Origin: Stomorhina lunata
Taxonomy: Eukaryota > Arthropoda > Insecta > Diptera > Rhiniidae
DNA: 64,000 bases
Reading direction: 5' to 3'
NCBI GenBank assembly: GCA_933228675.1
Contig: OW121741.1
Coordinates: 40,515,952-40,579,951, forward strand
Shown: in pieces, positions 56,858-64,000 of the stretch
Layout: each line of letters starts with the position of its first letter
Position numbering within the stretch: position 1 is the stretch's first letter
Made by a program: the position numbers and the translations under genes
The notes under the pieces: generated by a model
The model's database searches: none
What the model saw: only the letters and a program-made list of their open reading frames with translations
What the model was told of the DNA's origin: nothing

Positions 56858-57631
56858 TAATTAGTTTTTATATGGATTTACTATACAATAGACATAAATT
56901 TGCTATGCAAATGTTTAAATCATATGTTTTTTAATATAAATACTAAGTCTCTTATTAGAACGAATTTCAATTATTCCTAAATATTCTTGCACGCCTGCAC
57001 GTCTTTGGACCTCTGGCTTCAATATTACACGACTAGAAGTACAAAAACTGAAGAGTTGAAAAATAATAGAAAATCTTAAACGCTTGACTGAATTTTCATG
57101 TATTAAAGGAAACATATTAACAGCAACAACAATAAATTGTTGCTGACCTTAATATGAAAATCTTTATATTTAACATAAATAAAAATATCGAAAGCAATTT
57201 TCTTTTCGTCTTCAGTTTTTTTGGCCAGCAAAACAATGAAATCGAACGAAATGAAAATACAATGAATTTTATTACAATTTACTATACGAGTATTTTGATT
57301 TCGTTTTTTTTTTATTTTTAGCAAATGAATAACCAAAAAATTGGTTAATTTGGTTGTGGTGAAAAAGGGCTTAACATACAATGTTAATCAATAATTAGAC
57401 TTTAATCGTGAGCATTCTTTGGCAATCATAGGATCGAATATAGCAAAAATTTGCAATAGACATATTGTTCCGATCGCTCTGCCTTGGCGATTCTTGGCTC
57501 CTCTTCAAGATTAGATAAAGTAGCAAGTCTGTTACAAACGCTAACCAGAAATACTTAAAATGTTAGAAAAAGATAAAGGCATTGAGGCCTCTGAGCATGG
57601 GACTATTCTCGACTTTTACAGCCTAATCTTA
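56858..57631. other. Spacer between inverted composite elements C and D
   Basis: AT-rich, with two AT-driven frames on the minus strand (56915-57115, 57103-57381) that show no family motif. Nothing else recognised. Confidence 0.4.
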
Positions 57632-58904
57632 CCCAGTAAAACTTTTCATTACCAAATAATGAGTTAAACAGTTAAACTATTGAAGACGAACTACTTACTC
57701 ATTCGCTGTTTAAGTCATTACATTAACATGGGGATGTCATTGGAGGCAAGTACTTACCAATTGCAGAAAAGTAATGACATGGGTAAGCAATTTGAAAGCA
57801 ACAACAACAACAGCAACAACTTTTTTGTTGTTGTTTTATTAAAAACATATATTTTTAAACGAAATACAAAATTTTTTTTATGATCCCACGGGGGCTCGAA
57901 CCCAGACTCTGCGACTGCTAGGCAGAGACTCTACCACTGAGCTACTTCATATATTGAAAACTTAGCAGTTTATAATTAATATAAACAATTTTTAGTTTTA
58001 GATCCAAAATCATGTGAAAATAACTTTGTTTTTCCCTGCTTTTTTTTGCTTTGTTGTAATTTTTGGAAAAATATTTTTATACGATTTTTTGTAATTATTT
58101 TAAAACTTTTTTAAAATTATTTTAAAACTTAAACAATTTAAATCTTCTTTTTTGTATAAGTTTTTACATAAGATTGACTCTTATTTACTTAAATGTTACA
58201 ACGTTTTAAGGTCAAAGTCCGAGCATATTTTAGAATTCCATGGATTTCGATCTTGTGCGAATATTCTCCAATTTTATAGGCCAAGCTTTGAAAAATTTTC
58301 CTCTACTTGGTCTTTCTATCGAAGTTTCGGACATCCTCCTCTAACATTAGGTAGTGGGACTTTTCAATTCCAATTTTATCCTCTTCATTGTATTTTTTTT
58401 CAAGAGAGGGTTACTAACCCGTAATCCTAACCCATTTTTATCGATCTTATGGGACAACTCTCGGAACATGTTAACTCACAATATTAATGGGTGTTAAACT
58501 AGCTCCCCGGGTGATACCATGAGGAGGTGTGTGTCCACAGTTGAGATGAAGGATGACCCAGATAAGTTGGGCTTACCAAGTTAAGACTAATTAGAATCAA
58601 AATTGACTCATGATGGTATTTTTTCATTAACGTGAGGTAGTTTTACAATTTTTTTTTTTACAGAAGATAATATTTAAGTTCTTAAAATTCAAAAATCATT
58701 TAAAAAGACTCTTTTAATAAAAAAAAAACTAAAAAAAATTGTTGCCCTTGGTGGGATTTGAACCGGGGCCATTCAGTTTAAATTACCATCTTTATTACAA
58801 ATAAGTACTTCTGTAATAACTTATTATTTATTCGGATGGTATGTTGTAGTCGTTACAAGGTAACCAGTTATCAGAGTACTTGCCATTACCAAAGTTTTGC
58901 TGGG
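57632..58904 (+). mobile_element. TA-flanked composite element, copy D
   Basis: TA at 57630-57631 and 58905-58906. Ends CCCAGTAAAACTTTTCATTA and CCAAAGTTTTGCTGGG; 1,273 bp. It is the uninterrupted reference for copy A. Module 1 at 57883-57950 and module 2 at 58738-58791, both minus strand. Inverted relative to copy C, about 775 bp away. Confidence 0.87.
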
Positions 58905-59370
58905 TATATTCGAGCCAAACATGTGAAGAGTTAGGATAAAGTATTGATTGTTGAGTCAGCTGAATGATATCCTAGAAATTTCAGCTTGTATTATATTAAT
59001 TTCTTGCTCTTGTTTTAAATAAGTGTCAAATTATGATAATCAAACTTCCTCAGACTATGAAATCCATTATGATAAAAATTCCACAATTTGTCCAATGTCT
59101 ATACCTGTAAGATCGCCTAAGTTGAAAAAATGGAAACAAATAAATTTCGTGTTCACTCAAATAAAGGTTTAGCTTGATAACTCTGTAAAAAATGGGTTAT
59201 TAAAGTTTGATGTGCAAAAAAAGTACAAAACATTCCGAACTTTCTTAATGGGGGTTCTGTTTCTACGTTAGTTATCATGTCAACTACTTAGCATTACATA
59301 TCACATTGAGCCTGGGTTGAGCACCGATCACGGTGATATCAAGTTTTGTAATTATTAATTTCATTTAAAA
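58905..59370. other. Unassigned non-coding stretch
   Basis: No gene or element ends recognised. Its last base, A, is the 5' flank of the next Helitron-like copy. Confidence 0.4.
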
Positions 59371-60732
59371 TCTTATATTCTTAAAAAAAAGGGTAAAAAC
59401 GGGAAAAAATCGAAAACGCTATATCTCCTTAAGTAATAGGTATAGAAACAAAATAAACGGACAGGTGTTTCGTACTTTTTTGAAACTATGTCCGATAAGG
59501 GGTAAAAAAGGGTGAAAATAGTTTTTTTGGTACCTTTTTAACCCTCTCTTATATTTTAAACTAAGGAATATAGAAAAAAACTTTGTACTGCAATCAATAG
59601 ATGTGAAAGAAATATTGAACACGTATTTGGTACTTTTTTGATTTTGTGGCCAAGATGTGTAAAAAAGGGATAAACTGATAACTTAACATCTACAAAAGTA
59701 ATATGAATAGGAAAATTATGTTAACTGCTTTCTAATAAAATGTACCGAATTCAATTGGTACCAAAGAAGTACCAATTATGCATATGGAACTTTTTGAAAT
59801 TAGGGGATAAAAAGGGGAAAAAATTAGTAATGTTATAACTTTAAAACAAATGAATGTTTGTCTGTATGTATGTTCTTTATAGAATAGTAAACTGTAAGTT
59901 TGATCATGTTATGCTCTTTAGCAAGGATGTTGCGGATAAGCCGGCGGAGGTTTTTAAGTTGGTAAACCTAATTTCCGAAAGGTGGCGCCACTGAAAATTA
60001 CTAAAAATTAATTAAATCGTAAACTGTACATTTGATCATACTATGATCTTTTGCAAAGTTGTAGCGCATGAGCCGGCGAATGCTTTTTAATTGGTGTGAA
60101 TAATTTCCGACAGGTGGCGCTACTGAAAATTACTCAAAGTCAATTTAATCGTAAGCTGTACATATAATCATGCTATAATCTTTAGCAATGTTGTTGCACA
60201 TAAGCCGACGAAGGTTTCTTAGTTGGTATGAAGAAATTTCGACAGGTGGCGCCACTGAAATTTACTTAAAGTCAATTTAATCGTAAACTGTACATTTAAT
60301 CATGCTATAATTTTTAGCAAAGTTATTGCGGAAAAAAAATTACTCAAAATGAATTAAATCGTAAACTGTGCATTGGATCAGACTATAAGTGAATTAAATC
60401 ATAAACTGTGCATTTGATCATGTTATGATCATAAGCAAAGTTGTTACGCATAAACAGATGAAGGTTTCTTAGTGGTATGAACGACTTCAGGCGGCGCCAC
60501 TGAAAACTACTCAAAATGAATTTAATCGTAAATTGTGCATTTGATCAGACTATAATCTTTAGCAAAGTTGTTGCGCATGAGTCGACTGAGGTTTCTGTTA
60601 GTATGACCAATTTTCAAAATTATTTAAAATGAGTTAAACTGTAACTGTATAAAATAAAATATATAAAAACTTTAAAATTTGCCTCAAAATGTTTATCATA
60701 AAGCCCCGAGCAAGGCTCGGTTAACCAGGTAC
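59371..60732 (+). mobile_element. Helitron-like non-autonomous element, copy 3
   Basis: Begins TCTTATATTCTTAAA after an A and ends CCGAGCAAGGCTCGGTTAAC then CAGGTAC before a T. The TA microsatellite present in copies 1 and 2 is absent, and so is one tandem segment. Internal ~130-bp units at about 59880-60600. More diverged from copies 1 and 2 than they are from each other, so it is from an older or separate subfamily. Confidence 0.85.
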
Positions 60733-60864
60733 TTATTTATTAATCGCGACAAGCCTACAGCAATAACACGCCGTCGATGTAAAAAAAAATAAAACTGGTT
60801 GTGGAACAAAACGCTCAAAATAACGCGTCTAAATAACAGCAAATTTCGCAACTTCGCTGTTTTA
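60733..60864. other. Short unassigned spacer
   Basis: Nothing recognised. Confidence 0.4.
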
Positions 60865-62428
60865 ACAAGTAAGAGTGTTATATTCAGCTATGCCGAATCT
60901 TATATACCCACCATCAAGTTGTGTTAAATTTAGAAATATCTCTCATATATCTACGAGGGTGCAGCTAATCCCAAAATGTGGACCAAATTCGAAAAAAAGT
61001 TGTTACGCTAGTTGGTATTGTTAGTAAAATATTTGGACAAAATTCGATTGCAGGTGCTTTATAGTTCAACATTTAAAAGTATGTATGTGGTTTCCCTAGT
61101 ATTTACTTTGAACAAAATTTGGTATCGTAACCTGGCATGGTTTTACATTAATAAGTTGTTAAATGCTTTTCGTTTAGCTTAATATTTAGTTAGGATAAAC
61201 ATGCAGATAGAAATACGATTGGTCCATATATTTTGTTAGGAGTTCCTAATGCATCTACCGTATATAAAGTCGAGACATTGGTGCAATCCTTATATGCTGC
61301 TTGTACCTCAGAATCTTTTTGATAGTAGATATAAGAAGGGGATATTATATATTTATAAGAATAATAGCATACAATCGGTCAATCGGTATACACTCGCTGG
61401 TTTTTATATAGAGCTTATTCTTACAAAATTTAGTGGCCATAGCTGTCATAGTTTCTAATTTATTAGCTTTTAACTGGCCTTGGCTACATTGTTTTTGATT
61501 TCCGGGAGTGTTTTTTATATGAAACCTATAGTCAAATATGGACCGATTCCTATAAAATTTGATAAACTGACCAATAGTTGCATAAAACTTCTCTATTTAG
61601 TCGTCATAGCTATTACAATTGTATTCAATTTATCAACATCAATGTGTTTCACGCATCGGGGTTATATGGGAGGTGTAACTAAATTTAAACCGATTTCGTC
61701 CATTTTCCATACACAACTTTTTCAAGATATCGAAAATACCTCTAGCTCTTTTCGTTAAGGCGCAATCGTGCTTTTATCTGACGGACAGACGGACATAAAC
61801 CCCCTTTTCTTTTTGTATTTTTGTGTTTCCGTAAGTTTTTTATATGGGAGCTATGGTCAAATGGAGACCGATTGTGACAACACTCTGCACACTGGCTGGC
61901 ATTCACACAAGACTTCCTTGTGCTGAATTTAGTGGCCAATGCTACTACAGTTTATCATTTATTGGCATTTAAGTATATTTTATGTGGAATTTAGGCTGTT
62001 TCCGTAAATTTTTTGTATGGGAGCTATGGTTAAATGTGAGGCGATATCGATGAAATTATATGCTGCCTAGTACTTATGTAGAACTTCTATGTACCAAATT
62101 TTATCATCATAGCTAGTATAATTTGTTATTTATTAGCAAATAAGCAATTAGCCTAGACGAGGTTATACGAGAGCTATGGTCAAATGTGAACCGATTTTGT
62201 CCGATTTCATTTCCAAGAAATGAAGAACATTTATGCCAAATTTCAGTGACCTATATCCCTTCGTTAAGGTTTTATTGTGCCGACAACAGACAGACGGAGA
62301 TCGCTCAATCGTCTTAGATTTTCACAAGGACTCATTTTTCATTTTTGGTTTTTGAGCCAATATTAAGGAAATTACAAACGGAATAACAATCTCAATATAC
62401 CCCCCATTTAGATGGTGGCTATAAAAAT
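60865..62428 (-). mobile_element. Helentron-like family 1 copy
   Basis: Starts TTTTAACAAGTAAGAGTG with hairpin TTCAGCTATGCCGAA and ends ATTTAGATGGTGGCTATAAAAA. Both ends are present, and the internal order is as in 25848-27475, including a reduced TA site near 61350. Short frames within are not genes. Confidence 0.8.
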
Positions 62429-62429
62429 A

Positions 62430-62596
62430 GGTAAAAAATCAACAAAAAAATAATTTTTACCCAAATATCTCGAAAGCCAAGGAGACAACCTACACATGTA
62501 ACCTTTTTGTTTTTTTTTGTAGATCTTCTGAAGGACAACTTAAGTTTAAAATTTCCATCCATATTTCCAAAAAAAGCGTCCGTAAACCACTGTGCA
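62430..62596 (-). repeat. Unnamed repeat, inverted short copy
   Basis: Inverse of the outer parts of 63552-63905: CACAGTGGTTTACGGACGCT, AAACTTAAGTTGTCCTT, CGAGATATTTGGGTAAAAA. About 190 bp of the middle is missing. The two copies face each other across the LINE relic. Confidence 0.75.
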
Positions 62597-63130
62597 CCGT
62601 GACTTCTGGTGCTGTCTTTTCGGAGAACGTTGTACCCCTTACAACTTTGCAGACTGGAATTGTTGTTCAGTTTTGTCTTCTGGACCGCTGCGACCACGAT
62701 GTTGTGTTGCTGCATAAATCGCGTTATTTCGGATATTTTGCCTTGAAGGCCATTGCAGTTGAACTGCAAAATTGATATCACCCCAGGAACTCGGACTGCA
62801 ATCGATGGTGTTAGCGACGATGGATTGTGCTGCTGATGTTGATGCTGCCATGGTTGTTGCCATTGCTTCTCCGACCACTCCCTGTCATGTTGAAGTCCTG
62901 AACAATACCTCAGGTGACATCAGCCCAAACAAGAGTTGCACAATAGCTGGGCTTGCATATGGTGCAGGCGGTTCTGGCACACTGTGCAGATCCATGGTTC
63001 GGGATTTGTTTCAACCCCGGCATGGACCAAAAGAATGCGGAGCAGCACTGTCGGAATATGTTGCTCCGAAATTAAATATTGTAAATATGTTATTGCTGAG
63101 TTGACTGCCCTTGGCCGAGAAACCTCTGGT
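62597..63130 (-). pseudogene. 5' region of a non-LTR retrotransposon ORF: 2A-like motif, zinc finger, endonuclease start
   Basis: One minus-strand frame, about 175 codons, broken by a single TGA (62920-62922, where Trp is expected before CHL). Order: LLRILLVHAGVETNPEP, similar to 2A-like ribosome-skipping sequences but lacking the Asp and Gly of DVExNPGP; a PHD/CCHC-like finger WICTVCQ...LLCNSC...CHLRYCSGL; a Gln/His-rich linker; and the opening of an apurinic-type endonuclease, ISILQFNCNGLQGKISEITR. The metal-binding Glu of the QETK motif is Lys (QKTKL). The copy ends abruptly at another repeat. Such domain order is known from CR1/Jockey-type insect LINEs. Confidence 0.75.
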
Positions 63131-63164
63131 TATTCCGGTACGTAGAACCGGCTGTCGCTGGAAT

Positions 63165-63410
63165 GAGTTGGTTTTGTAATTATGTCCGATTGTGGGCCAA
63201 TTCCAACAAAATTAGTTACACTCATTTCGGCTACAGTAGGCAATATTTATGCCACACTTTATTTTTTTTTTTAAACTTGAAAAAAATGAATTTGTGGCTG
63301 TAAAGGGACAAAGTTTCTGGTCTATGAGGGAAGTTCTAAGAAAGGTATTCGAAATAATGACCCGATTTATCCAAAAATGTTGGTAAAGAGCAAAAAGGGT
63401 TTAATCTCTT
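63165..63410 (-). mobile_element. Helentron-like family 2 internal fragment
   Basis: Shares the order GGCCxATT...ACAAAATTxGxTACACT...AGTAxGCAATATTTxTGC...TTTGTGGCTGTAAAGG with 28205-28310. Ends are missing; a further scrap of the 3' terminus (CGTAAGAAAGTGCTATAGTCG) lies at 63527-63548. Confidence 0.6.
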
Positions 63411-63551
63411 ATTGGGAAAACATTTTATACATAAATTTATAAATAACCTCTACAAATCCTGACATATGTTTTTCTTATTTATAACGAAGTTTTTCTCTTA
63501 AAAATCCACGTTCATTTCGAAGAACACGTAAGAAAGTGCTATAGTCGCACA

Positions 63552-63905
63552 GTGGTTTACGGACGCTTTTTTTTGGAAATAATTCTTTAACTTTTGAACG
63601 ACTGGAGATATTTGAATGAAATTTGACATGGTGATAGTCAAGGAGTATTCGAGTTGGTTTTTAAAAGCACTGGTCCATGAGGGGTCGGGAGAGTGATTGA
63701 TGGACCTTCAAAGTTGGTCACCTCGGGTGTTCGACTTTTTTAAAAATTCGCCAAAAATCCATTTATGTATGGATTGAAAAGAAATTTTAAACTTAAGTTG
63801 TCCTTGAGAAGATCTACAAAAAATACGCTTAAATGTGTAGGTTATCTCCTTTGGATTTCGAGATATTTGGGTAAAAAGGAATTTTTAGGTTGATTTTTTA
63901 CCTCT
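63552..63905 (+). repeat. Unnamed repeat, long copy
   Basis: See 62430-62596. Begins CACAGTGGTTTACGGACGCT immediately after the family 2 scrap. No coding frame; family unknown. Confidence 0.7.
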
Positions 63906-64000
63906 TTTTTTAAGCTTTTTTTGATCTGGTGGACGCATCTGAGGACCAAAAATTTTTTAAGAATATTCTTTAAATTTGTAATAAAATTCTGAATAATTTT
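63906..64000. other. Unassigned end of window
   Basis: May continue the preceding repeat; cut by the window edge. Confidence 0.4.

Noticed and set aside
57103..57381. 92-codon minus-strand frame
   Set aside because: Lys/Ile/Phe-rich product typical of AT-biased non-coding DNA; no motif.
62772..63104. 110-codon plus-strand frame with Ala/Val-rich product
   Set aside because: Antisense shadow of the LINE finger-endonuclease relic.

Overview
The window looks like repeat-dense nuclear DNA of a higher fly, probably a calyptrate such as a blow fly or house fly relative. It is AT-rich, and no host exon, rRNA or functional tRNA could be supported. Nearly all recognisable sequence is transposable-element debris of types known from Diptera: Helentron-associated (DINE-1 / mini-me-like) repeats carrying GTCY and TA proto-microsatellites, rosa-type DD41D mariner-related transposons, hAT elements, non-LTR retrotransposon fragments and a tRNA-derived SINE. 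Every transposase or reverse-transcriptase frame is broken, so the window seems to contain no autonomous element. It could be intergenic DNA, a very large intron or pericentromeric DNA; the sequence alone does not decide.

Layout: 1-1418 featureless. 1419-5953 Helentron-like array with a nested DD41D element. 6451-10240 the same family in the opposite orientation, holding a second DD41D element and an RTE-like 3' fragment. 10334-11619 a third, complete-length DD41D element. 13299-16919 a hAT element with a perfect 8-bp target duplication, invaded by a Helentron-like repeat and a Helitron-like element. 17780-20800 reverse-transcriptase relic and a tandemly duplicated Helentron-like array. 20801-21488 truncated copy of a TA-flanked composite element with tRNA-like modules. 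22733-28650 two Helentron-like families alternating, plus LINE scraps. 29120-33223 LINE 3' relic, strong palindromes, and a third Helentron-like family between inverted repeats. 34331-37750 a Helentron-like array in which a 29-bp minisatellite has expanded to about 1.6 kb. 38665-40498 a 145-bp tandem array split by a DD41D relic that is itself split by a SINE. 41567-45987 two inverted composite elements, one carrying a Helitron-like insertion. 47783-48698 a foldback element. 48870-53873 Helentron-like array containing a hAT element that contains a SINE. 53944-54449 a hAT MITE. 55602-58904 a second inverted pair of composite elements. 59371-60732 a third Helitron-like copy. 60865-64000 Helentron-like repeats and a LINE 5' relic with a degenerate 2A-like motif.

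The window is best read as a stratified insertion record. Several empty sites can be reconstructed exactly from target-site duplications (TTCATCAG, GTCCAAGG, GAATATTC, CGTCCGGTTTT, TATCATCCAAT, CTTTTTCAT, CATC) or from sister copies. The least familiar elements are (i) the ~1.25-kb TA-flanked family with ends CCCAG(C/T)AAAACTTT and two internal tRNA-like modules, present as four full-span copies in two inverted pairs, and (ii) a ~1.4-1.5 kb Helitron-like family inserting between A and T with 5'-TC and a 3' hairpin.
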